From Homoserinimonas sp044769865 (lineage in GTDB: Bacteria > Actinomycetota > Actinomycetes > Actinomycetales > Microbacteriaceae), in NCBI RefSeq assembly GCF_044769865.1, contig NZ_JBIZWA010000001.1, positions 1,364,001-1,428,000 of the forward strand: 64,000 nt of DNA, in the 5' to 3' direction. The notes beneath the pieces were generated by a model, which worked only from the letters and a program-made list of their open reading frames with translations, made no database searches and was not told where the DNA came from. Both the position numbers and the translations under genes were made by a program. Below, one piece after another: positions 57,825-64,000 of the stretch; the stretch's first letter is position 1; every line of letters starts with the position of its first letter.

Positions 57825-58310
57825 ATGTCGACTCTCCTCGACCCTCCCGGCATCGAATGGCGGCGCGTCTCCCCGCGCTACGTCTGGGCTGAGGTCGTGA
57901 GCAACATCATCTGGTGGGGCGCGATCACGGTCGGCGCCCTCGTGCTGCGGTTCTTCGTCGACGAGACCTGGACGCTCTGGGTGGCCATCGCCGCCGTCGT
58001 CATGCTCGTGCTGAGCACGATCTTCACGGCACGCCAGGTGCGCGCCTACGGCTATCAGCTTCGCGATGATGACCTCATCGTTCGGCGCGGCATCATGTTC
58101 CGCCGCATCGTCGCGGTTCCCTACGGCCGGATGCAGCTGGTCGACATCAACCGCGGCCCCATCCAGCGCTGGCTCGGGCTCAGTGAGCTCAAGTTCGTGA
58201 CGGCGGCCGCGGCATCCGCTGTGGTCATTCCTGGCCTTCCCGAGAGCGAGGCCGAGCAACTGCGCGACCGCCTCGTCGAGCTGGCCGAGAGCCGCCGGGC
58301 GGGACTGTGA
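57825..58310 (+). CDS. PH-domain (DUF304/YdbS-like) membrane protein
   Basis: A 161-residue protein with two membrane helices (about 30-65) followed by a bacterial PH domain (LRDDDLIVRRGIMFRRIVAVPYGRMQLVDINRGP). It pairs with the next gene as a YdbS/YdbT-type pair. A TAGGCT box at 57750-57755 may be its promoter; GGA before the ATG is a weak binding site. Role unknown. Confidence 0.85.
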   Translation: MSTLLDPPGIEWRRVSPRYVWAEVVSNIIWWGAITVGALVLRFFVDETWTLWVAIAAVVMLVLSTIFTARQVRAYGYQLRDDDLIVRRGIMFRRIVAVPYGRMQLVDINRGPIQRWLGLSELKFVTAAAASAVVIPGLPESEAEQLRDRLVELAESRRAGL

Positions 58311-59959
58311 GCGACCTCCCGATGCAGCCAGGTCCGGATGCCTCGGGCTCGGGCCCGAGCGAGGCCGCCGCCATCGCCCCCGAGGCCGTCCCCGTCGTGC
58401 AGACGGGGCTCGCCGACGGTGAGTGGCACCGCCTGCACCGGGCGTCGCCGCTCTTCAAGGGTGGCATCGCGCTCATCGCGATCCTCGGTGTGGTCGTCGC
58501 GAACCTCCGGGAGCGACTCATCGACCTGTTCCTCCCGGGCTACACGGAGGGCGACGACCCCGTCGACCTCGTGCTCGAGAACGGCTTCCTCGGCTGGGCG
58601 CTGCTCGCCGTCGCTGGGCTGCTCGTCGTGCTCATCATCGGCTTCTACATCTCGTGGCGCATGCACACCTTCCGCGTCACCGACGAGGTCGTCGAGGTTC
58701 GCTCCGGCATCATCTTCCGCACGCACCGCCGGGCGCCGCTCGACCGCATCCAGGGCATCAACATCGGGCGCCCCTTCATCCCGCGCCTCTTCGGGGCGTC
58801 GAAGCTCGAGATCAGCCAGGCGGGGCAGGACGCCAATGTGCAGCTCGCCTACCTGGGGTCTTCGGATGCGAACGACCTGCGGCGGGAGATCCTGCGACTC
58901 GCATCCGGCACCCGCGAGGAGCGCGCCGCCGCGCAGGCGCAGGCGGCGGGCGTCGAGGGCTTCATCGACGCGCGCGTGCAGGAGTTCCTGGCACCCGAGA
59001 TCACCGACAACGATGCCCCGCCGGAGTCGATCGTGCGCATCGGCATCGGGCGACTGATCGGCTCGGTGCTGCTGAGCGTGTCGACCTTCGTGCTGATCGC
59101 GGTCATCATCGGAGCAATCGTCGCGATCGTGATCACGGGCGAGCTCAGCATCCTCTTCGGTGTCATCCCCGCGTTGATCGGTTTCGGCAGTTTCTGGCTG
59201 CAGCGCTTCACTCGGTCGCTCCGGTACTCGATCGCGGGCACGCGCGACGGCGTGCGAATCGGCTACGGCCTGCTCTCGACCACGAACGAGACCCTGCCGC
59301 CCGGGCGCATCCACTCGGTTGCGGTCGACCAGCCGCTGCTGTGGCGCTTCGCCGGCTGGTGGGAGATCAAGGTCAACCGCGCGAGCCAGGCGACCGCGCA
59401 GAGCGTTTCGGGCGCGATCGCGAACACCACGATCCTTCCCGTCGGCGACCAAGCCGACGTCATGAACGTCTTGCGCCTGCTGCTGCCCGATCTCGACGAT
59501 GCCGGCCGGGAGCTGCTCGTGAAGGGACTTGCCCCGCGCGGTGAGTCCGGCGACGGATATGAGAACTCGCCCAAGCGGGCCGCCTGGCTGCGCTGGTTCT
59601 CGTGGCGCCGCAACGGCTTCGCGGTCACGCCTGACGCGTTCTTCCTGCGCCGCGGCGCCATCTGGCGCGAGCTCGTGATCGTGCCTGCGCCGCGTGTGCA
59701 GAGCACCGCGATCCAGCAGGGGCCGGTCGGGCGGATGGCGCGGCTCGCCACCATTCACCTCCACACCGTCATGGGTCCCATCACAGCAAGCCTCGGCGCG
59801 ATCGACGTCGACAAGGCCATGGAGTTCTTCGCCGACACGAGCCACCGACTCGTGGATGCCGCGGCTCGCGACCGCTCGCACCGTTGGGCCGAGTCGAGCG
59901 ACGAGCCACAGCTGGCCGTTACCGAACACGCCCAGCCCGAGCAGGATCCCCGCGAGTGA
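58307..59959 (+). CDS. PH-domain (YdbT-like) membrane protein
   Basis: A 550-residue protein with four helices in two pairs and three PH (DUF304) repeats, each starting with the V/I-R-x-G-I/L-I pattern (VVEVRSGIIFRTHRRAPLDRIQGINI, GVRIGYGLLSTTNETLPPGRIHSVAV, AFFLRRGAIWREL-like). The N-terminal 40 residues are disordered. It overlaps the previous gene by four bases and the next by four. Family role is not established. Confidence 0.85.
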   Translation: MSDLPMQPGPDASGSGPSEAAAIAPEAVPVVQTGLADGEWHRLHRASPLFKGGIALIAILGVVVANLRERLIDLFLPGYTEGDDPVDLVLENGFLGWALLAVAGLLVVLIIGFYISWRMHTFRVTDEVVEVRSGIIFRTHRRAPLDRIQGINIGRPFIPRLFGASKLEISQAGQDANVQLAYLGSSDANDLRREILRLASGTREERAAAQAQAAGVEGFIDARVQEFLAPEITDNDAPPESIVRIGIGRLIGSVLLSVSTFVLIAVIIGAIVAIVITGELSILFGVIPALIGFGSFWLQRFTRSLRYSIAGTRDGVRIGYGLLSTTNETLPPGRIHSVAVDQPLLWRFAGWWEIKVNRASQATAQSVSGAIANTTILPVGDQADVMNVLRLLLPDLDDAGRELLVKGLAPRGESGDGYENSPKRAAWLRWFSWRRNGFAVTPDAFFLRRGAIWRELVIVPAPRVQSTAIQQGPVGRMARLATIHLHTVMGPITASLGAIDVDKAMEFFADTSHRLVDAAARDRSHRWAESSDEPQLAVTEHAQPEQDPRE

Positions 59960-60774
59960 GCACCTCGGAACGTGCAGGTCGCCTCGGCATCGGCATCATC
60001 GGCGCGGGCCGGGTCGGGCCCGTCCTGGGGGCGGCGCTCGCCGCGGCCGGCCACGCCATCACGGGCATCACGGCCGTGTCGAACGACAGCTTCGACCGTG
60101 CCGAGGCGATGCTGCCCGGCGTGCCGATTCTCGACGTGCCGACGGTCGTCGAGCGCAGTGAGCTCGTGATCCTCGCGGTGCCCGACTCCGAACTCGAGAG
60201 CCTGGTCGCCGGCCTCGCCGCGACGGGCACGTGGCAGCCGGGCCAGCTCGTGCTGCACACGGCGCCAGGCTTCGGCACCTCGGTGTTGGCCCCTGCCATG
60301 CAGGCCGGTGCGATTCCCCTCGCGGTGCATCCGGCGCTCGCCTTCACGGGCACGAGCATCGACCTCTACCGCCTGCGCGAAGCCTTCTGTGCCGTCACGG
60401 CGCCCGCGCCCGTGCTGCCGATCGGGCAGGCGCTGGTCGTGGAGATGGGCGCCGAGCCCGTCGTGATCTCGGAGGGCAGCCGCGCCGCCTACGCGGAGGC
60501 CCTGGCGACGGCGACGACCTTCTCGACCGCCATCATCGGCCAGGCGATGCGCATCCTTGGCGAGATCGGCGTCGAGGTTCCCGGCGCCGTGCTGACACCG
60601 CTCGTGCGTTCCGCCGTCGAGAATGCGCTCGCGAGCGAGGAACTCGCCCACCGTGACATGCTCGCCGACGAGGTCGACCGCAGTGTCAACAGCGACCGGG
60701 CCCGTGACAGGTACAACACTCTCAACGACCCTGCCACTGACGGCCCCAGCCCGAGGAATGGAGACGAGGAATGA
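59956..60774 (+). CDS. Rossmann-like DUF2520 domain protein
   Basis: A 272-residue protein with an N-terminal NAD(P)-binding Rossmann fold (LGIGIIGAGRVGPVLGAALAAAG) and a C-terminal DUF2520 domain. The fold is like ketopantoate/6-phosphogluconate dehydrogenases. The four-base overlap with panC suggests a pantothenate-related job, perhaps ketopantoate reduction, which I infer from context only. The GTG at 59956 overlaps the previous stop. Confidence 0.82.
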   Translation: MSTSERAGRLGIGIIGAGRVGPVLGAALAAAGHAITGITAVSNDSFDRAEAMLPGVPILDVPTVVERSELVILAVPDSELESLVAGLAATGTWQPGQLVLHTAPGFGTSVLAPAMQAGAIPLAVHPALAFTGTSIDLYRLREAFCAVTAPAPVLPIGQALVVEMGAEPVVISEGSRAAYAEALATATTFSTAIIGQAMRILGEIGVEVPGAVLTPLVRSAVENALASEELAHRDMLADEVDRSVNSDRARDRYNTLNDPATDGPSPRNGDEE

Positions 60775-61649
60775 CCATCGAGGTCGTGCATCACATCGCG
60801 GAGGTGCGCCGGCGGGTCGCATCCGCTCGAGACGCCGGCCAGACGGTCGCCTTCGTGCCCACGATGGGCGCCCTGCACGCCGGCCATCTCTCGCTGGTCG
60901 AGCGCGCGGCATCCCTCGGCGACCTCGTGGTCGTGTCGATCTTCGTCAACCCGCTGCAGTTCGGTGAGGGTGAGGACTTCGGCAAGTACCCGCGCACCCT
61001 CGACGCGGATGTCGCGAAGCTCGAGCAGCTCGGCGACGCCCTCGTCTTCGCGCCCGCCGTCGAGGAGATCTACCCGCACGGGCCGAGCGCGACGCGCGTC
61101 AAGGCGGGGCCGGTCGCGTCGCGCTTCGAAGGCGCCGTGCGACCGGGGCATTTCGACGGCACGCTGACGGTCGTCGCGAAGCTCTTCAACATCGTGCAGC
61201 CCGACGTCGCGGTCTTCGGGCAGAAAGACGCGCAGCAGGTGTTCCTCGTCACGCAGATGGTCGACGACCTCGACCTGCCCGTGCGCATCGACGTCGCCCC
61301 GATCGTGCGGGAGGAGGGCGGGCTCGCCCTCTCGAGCCGCAACCAGTACCTGTCGCAGACGGATGCCGCGGCCGCCCTGTCGCTCTCGAAGGCGCTCGCC
61401 GCCGTGGCCGATGTTGCCGCGGGTTTCCGCGGGGGGAGGGCGTCGGCGGCGATCGCCGCAGGGCGCGAGGTGCTCGAGGCAGAGCCGCACGCATCCGTCG
61501 ACTACCTGGACATCGTGAACCCGGCGACCTTCACGCCCGTGCCCGACGAGTTCCGCGGTGAGGCGCTCGCGATCGTCGCGGCACGCTTCGGCACGACCCG
61601 GCTCATCGACAACCGGGCGGTCACGTTCGGCGAGCCGCCGAGCTGCTGA
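60771..61649 (+). CDS. panC: Pantothenate synthetase
   Basis: A 292-residue ligase joining pantoate and beta-alanine with ATP. FVPTMGALHAGHLSLVERA has the HxGH motif (about residue 25-38), QVDP-like FGQKDAQQVFLV and LALSSRNQYLSQ the KMSKS-like loop. Coupled to the DUF2520 gene. It converges on the small cysteine-rich gene. Confidence 0.95.
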   Translation: MTIEVVHHIAEVRRRVASARDAGQTVAFVPTMGALHAGHLSLVERAASLGDLVVVSIFVNPLQFGEGEDFGKYPRTLDADVAKLEQLGDALVFAPAVEEIYPHGPSATRVKAGPVASRFEGAVRPGHFDGTLTVVAKLFNIVQPDVAVFGQKDAQQVFLVTQMVDDLDLPVRIDVAPIVREEGGLALSSRNQYLSQTDAAAALSLSKALAAVADVAAGFRGGRASAAIAAGREVLEAEPHASVDYLDIVNPATFTPVPDEFRGEALAIVAARFGTTRLIDNRAVTFGEPPSC

Positions 61650-61655
61650 CGGGGC

Positions 61656-61817
61656 CTAGCGGCTGAAGATTCGGGCGAAGAGGCCCTGAGCCGGCTCGTT
61701 CTCGTGGCCCTGGCACTGCTGCGCCCGGGGGACGTTTCGCATGACCTGGTCGACGTGCTGGCCGCATCCGGCCCAGGTGGTCTTTCCGCATCGGCGGCAG
61801 GTGACTGCTGAACACAT
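61656..61817 (-). CDS. 53-residue cysteine-rich small protein
   Basis: A small protein starting MCSAVTCRRCGKTTWAGCGQ. It has five cysteines, one CxxC pair (residues 7 and 10), and one histidine (21), and looks like a small zinc ribbon or metal-binding protein. Similar small proteins occur widely in bacteria as unnamed genes. AAGGAG lies 12 bases before the ATG. It is 32 bases after the CstR-like gene on the same strand and so belongs to the persulfide operon. Function unknown. Confidence 0.75.
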   Translation of the reverse strand: MCSAVTCRRCGKTTWAGCGQHVDQVMRNVPRAQQCQGHENEPAQGLFARIFSR

Positions 61818-61849
61818 GGTGGTGGGGGTTCTCCTTCGTGTGGGGTTGC

Positions 61850-62137
61850 TCAGGCGAGCATCAGGAAGAGCTTCTCGAGCTCTTCAGGGGTCATCTTGGT
61901 GTCGTCGTCGTCGTGACTGTCGGGGTTGAGGCATTCGCGCAGCGCTGACGAGACGATCGCGAATCCGGCGCGGTCGAGGGCGCTCGAGACCGCGGCGAGC
62001 TGCGTCACGACGTCTTTGCAGGGGGCGCCGTCCTCCATCGCGACGATGAGCGCGCCGAGTTGTCCCTGCGCTCGCTTGAGTCGGTTGACGATCTTCTTCT
62101 GGGCGGCCGCCGCATCGATCGCCTGCTGGGTCGTCAT
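61850..62137 (-). CDS. CsoR-family regulator, CstR-like persulfide sensor
   Basis: A 95-residue all-helical repressor (DUF156). The fold pattern RLKRAQGQLGALIVAMEDGAPC and SSALRECL is clear. The copper sensors of this family have Cys, His and Cys with 25- and 29-residue spacing; here Cys40 and Cys69 keep the 29 spacing but the His position is Ala65. That Cys-Cys form is typical of CstR, which senses persulfides. It is coupled (ATGA) to the CoA-disulfide reductase/rhodanese gene, which fits this role, and the operon promoter carries a family operator. Confidence 0.82.
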   Translation of the reverse strand: MTTQQAIDAAAAQKKIVNRLKRAQGQLGALIVAMEDGAPCKDVVTQLAAVSSALDRAGFAIVSSALRECLNPDSHDDDDTKMTPEELEKLFLMLA

Positions 62138-63828
62138 GATTCGGCTCCTTGCGTCGTGAGGATGTCGCGGCCGCCGTTGGGCAGCGCCGCCTTGAGGGTG
62201 AGGATGCCGCCCGAGAGGGTGGCGGAGTCAAGGCCGGCCTGCGCGAGCTGGCGGTGCGCGATGTTGGAACGCACCCCCGAGGCGCAGAGGGCACGCACGG
62301 GGCGACCGGCCGCAGCGTCGTGCACCTCGGGCATCCGGTCGCGCAGTTCCGTGTGGGGGATGTTGAGTGAACCGGGGATGTGCCCGCTCGCGAACTCCCC
62401 GCGGGAGCGCACGTCGAGCACGAGGGCGTCGGATGTCACGGCCTCAAGCTCGTCGGCGTGCCAGACCGAGAGGGTGCCCCTGAGCAGGTTCTCGCCCGCC
62501 ATGCCGGCGAGGTTCACGGGGTCCTTGGCCTGGCCGTAGGGCGGGGAGTACGAGAGGTCAAGGTCGATCAGGTCATCGACCGTCATGCCCGCCCGCAGCG
62601 CGGTCGCGAGCACGTCGATGCGCTTGTCGACCCCGTCGGCGCCGACGGCCTGGGCGCCGAGCAGGCGGCCGTCGCCGGGGGCGAAGTGCACGATGAGGTG
62701 CACCTGCTGGGCGCCGGGGAAGTAGCCGGCGTGCTGGTTGGGGTGCAGGTGCAGCGTCTCGAACTCGATGCCGGCCTGCTCGAGCGAGGCGCGGTTGGCG
62801 CCCGTCATGGCGGCGGCCAGTTCGCCCATGCGCACGATGGCCGTGCCGAGGGGCGCGGGGATGGGGCGTGCCGTCTCCGGCCGCAGGATATCGTCGGCGA
62901 CGAGGCGCCCGGCGCGGTTGGCCGGGCCTGCGAGGGCGACGGGGCGACGGATGCCCGTGACCGCGTCGGTGCTCACGACGGCGTCGCCGACGGCCCACAC
63001 TCCGGGGGCCGAGGTGCGGCCGTGCTCGTCGACGACGATCGCGCCCCGCTCGACCTCGATCCCGGCGGCCTCGAAGGCCTCGGTGTCGGGGCGAACGCCC
63101 ACCGAGAGCACGATGATGTCGGCAGGGATGCGGGTGCCGTCACCGAGCACGACGGTGTCGTGGGACTCACCGGGTTCGACGCTCTCGGCGCCGACACCCT
63201 CGCGCACGGTGATCCCGGCCCTGGACATCTCATCGCGGATGAGCGAGGCGAGTTCGGCCTCGAGTGGCGGCAGGATGTGCGGGGCGAGTTCGATCACGTC
63301 GACCTCGAGGCCCTGCATACGGAGTGCCTCGGCGGCTTCGACCCCGATGAATCCGGCACCGAGCACGACGGCGCGCTTCGCGCCGGACTCGACGCGCTCG
63401 CGGAGGGCGATGGCGTCGCCGACGGTGCGGAGGGTGCGCACGCGGGACGAGTCGAGCCCTGGCAGCGGGGGACGCACGGCGCGGGCGCCGGGGGAGAGTA
63501 CGAGGGCGTCGTAGTCGATCGTGCTGGTGCCCTCGGCGGTGCGGACGGTGACCTGGCGGGCATCCGTATCGAGCGCGACGACGTCGTGGCGCACGCGCAC
63601 ATCGAGGTCGAGTGCCGCGCGCAGGCTCTCGGGGGTCTGCACGAGGAGCGCATCGCGGCTCTCGATCTCGCCGCCCACGTAGTAGGGGAGGCCGCAGTTG
63701 GCGAACGACACCTCGTCGCCGCGTTCGAGCACGATGATCTCGGCGGTCTCGTCGAGGCGGCGGGCTCGGGCGGCGCAGCTCATTCCCCCGGCGACGCCTC
63801 CGACGATGACGATTCTCTTCTCTGGCAT
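62134..63828 (-). CDS. CoA-disulfide reductase fused to rhodanese domain
   Basis: A 564-residue FAD enzyme. Residues 1-450 form the pyridine nucleotide-disulfide reductase part with RIVIVGGVAGGMSCAARARR (FAD), the active Cys in SFANCGLPYYVGGE (Cys 43-44) and AVVLGAGFIGVEAAEALR (NADPH). The C-terminal 100 residues are a rhodanese domain with active loop ALCASGVRSN. Such fusions reduce CoA persulfides and move sulfane sulfur. The ATG at 63828 is chosen because a promoter with operator directly precedes it. First gene of the persulfide operon. Confidence 0.9.
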   Translation of the reverse strand: MPEKRIVIVGGVAGGMSCAARARRLDETAEIIVLERGDEVSFANCGLPYYVGGEIESRDALLVQTPESLRAALDLDVRVRHDVVALDTDARQVTVRTAEGTSTIDYDALVLSPGARAVRPPLPGLDSSRVRTLRTVGDAIALRERVESGAKRAVVLGAGFIGVEAAEALRMQGLEVDVIELAPHILPPLEAELASLIRDEMSRAGITVREGVGAESVEPGESHDTVVLGDGTRIPADIIVLSVGVRPDTEAFEAAGIEVERGAIVVDEHGRTSAPGVWAVGDAVVSTDAVTGIRRPVALAGPANRAGRLVADDILRPETARPIPAPLGTAIVRMGELAAAMTGANRASLEQAGIEFETLHLHPNQHAGYFPGAQQVHLIVHFAPGDGRLLGAQAVGADGVDKRIDVLATALRAGMTVDDLIDLDLSYSPPYGQAKDPVNLAGMAGENLLRGTLSVWHADELEAVTSDALVLDVRSRGEFASGHIPGSLNIPHTELRDRMPEVHDAAAGRPVRALCASGVRSNIAHRQLAQAGLDSATLSGGILTLKAALPNGGRDILTTQGAES

Positions 63829-63835
63829 GCAAGCG

Positions 63836-63864
63836 AGAATACCCCCGGGGGTATCGCTCCGCAA
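63836..63864 (-). promoter_or_regulatory. Promoter with CsoR/CstR-type operator
   Basis: On the minus strand TTGCGG (63864-63859) and TATTCT (63841-63836) are 17 bases apart. The 16-base palindrome ATACCCCCGGGGGTAT (63839-63854) lies in the spacer and overlaps the -10. The start codon follows seven bases after the -10, so the mRNA is leaderless. Palindromes of this type are bound by CsoR-family repressors, here most likely the operon's own regulator. Confidence 0.8.
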
Positions 63865-63903
63865 GTCGAGCCACATGCCGCCGCCCGGCTCGCGGGCACG
63901 CCG

Positions 63904-63909
63904 TAAGCT
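63904..63909 (+). promoter_or_regulatory. -10 box before lysS
   Basis: TAAGCT ends six bases before the GTG at 63916, again the leaderless arrangement. Confidence 0.45.
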
Positions 63910-63915
63910 TGATGC

Positions 63916-64000
63916 GTGACTGAGACGACTGCGCCTGCCCTGACCCACGAGGAACTCGAACGCGAGGCCTCCGAGCAGACCCAGGTGCGGCTCGCCAAGC
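63916..64000 (+). CDS. lysS: Probable lysyl-tRNA synthetase, N-terminal fragment
   Basis: Only 28 codons are visible before the right edge. The start VTETTAPALTHEELE and the phrase QVRLAKR-like end resemble the N-terminus of actinobacterial LysS, and lysS commonly follows panC in this group. The call rests on this short match and on gene order. Confidence 0.55.
   Translation, partial: MTETTAPALTHEELEREASEQTQVRLAK

Overview
This is a high-GC chromosomal segment from an actinobacterium, most likely a member of the Microbacteriaceae (Micrococcales). That placement is an inference. It rests on the GC-rich codon use, on many leaderless promoters with a TANNNT box 6-7 bases before the start codon, on the absence of outer-membrane genes, and on the gene order ppa / tilS-hpt-ftsH-folE-folP-folB-folK-DUF3180-PH-PH-DUF2520-panC / lysS at the right end. 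No insertion sequence, integrase, phage gene or CRISPR array is visible.

Left part (1-6.9 kb): the end of a CPBP-type intramembrane protease gene, an acyl-CoA oxidase-like flavoenzyme, a RibD_C/dihydrofolate-reductase-like protein flanked by two copies of a 67-bp palindrome, RecQ helicase and a serine beta-lactamase-like hydrolase. A hexamer microsatellite follows the oxidase.

Surface polysaccharide locus (6.9-31.3 kb): a Wzx/Wzy-type exopolysaccharide cluster. It holds a priming sugar transferase, six further glycosyltransferases, a flippase, an O-antigen-ligase/Wzy-like polymerase, a Wzz/kinase-like chain-length protein, a polysaccharide pyruvyl transferase paired with an FrhB-type iron-sulfur flavoprotein, a CDP-alcohol phosphatidyltransferase, a TagD-like cytidylyltransferase, three paralogous secreted beta-helix proteins and a 1609-residue modular secreted protein. 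Most genes overlap by 1-4 bases, so they are probably translationally coupled.

Middle (31.3-46.8 kb): a zinc metallopeptidase, thioredoxin, a TspO-like membrane protein and a DUF488 protein precede a complete Tad/Flp pilus operon (flp, tadE, tadG-like, cpaB, tadZ, tadA, tadB, tadC). The operon leader carries a clear class-I cyclic-di-GMP (GEMM-I) riboswitch ending at the flp ribosome binding site. The same gene string runs through a NUDIX gene into a PAS-GAF-GGDEF-EAL protein whose GGDEF motif is degenerate and whose EAL domain is intact. The operon therefore appears to encode both a sensor and a degrader of c-di-GMP. After it come an ECF41 sigma factor/carboxymuconolactone decarboxylase pair with its own ECF41-type promoter, a GNAT acetyltransferase and a lone HtaA-domain protein.

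Right part (47-64 kb): tRNA-Glu, tRNA-Asp and tRNA-Phe, two M23 (LytM) cell-wall peptidase paralogues, inorganic pyrophosphatase, tilS (with an in-frame palindromic insertion), hpt, ftsH, the folate genes, two PH-domain membrane proteins, a DUF2520 protein, panC, and the start of lysS. Facing these is an operon for persulfide handling: a CoA-disulfide-reductase/rhodanese fusion, a CstR-like regulator and a 53-residue cysteine-rich protein. Its promoter contains a CsoR/CstR-type operator.

The most interesting points are the riboswitch-controlled pilus operon with its own c-di-GMP phosphodiesterase, the palindromic element inside tilS, the family of long intergenic palindromes, and C5/G5 palindromes shared by the promoter regions of several surface genes.
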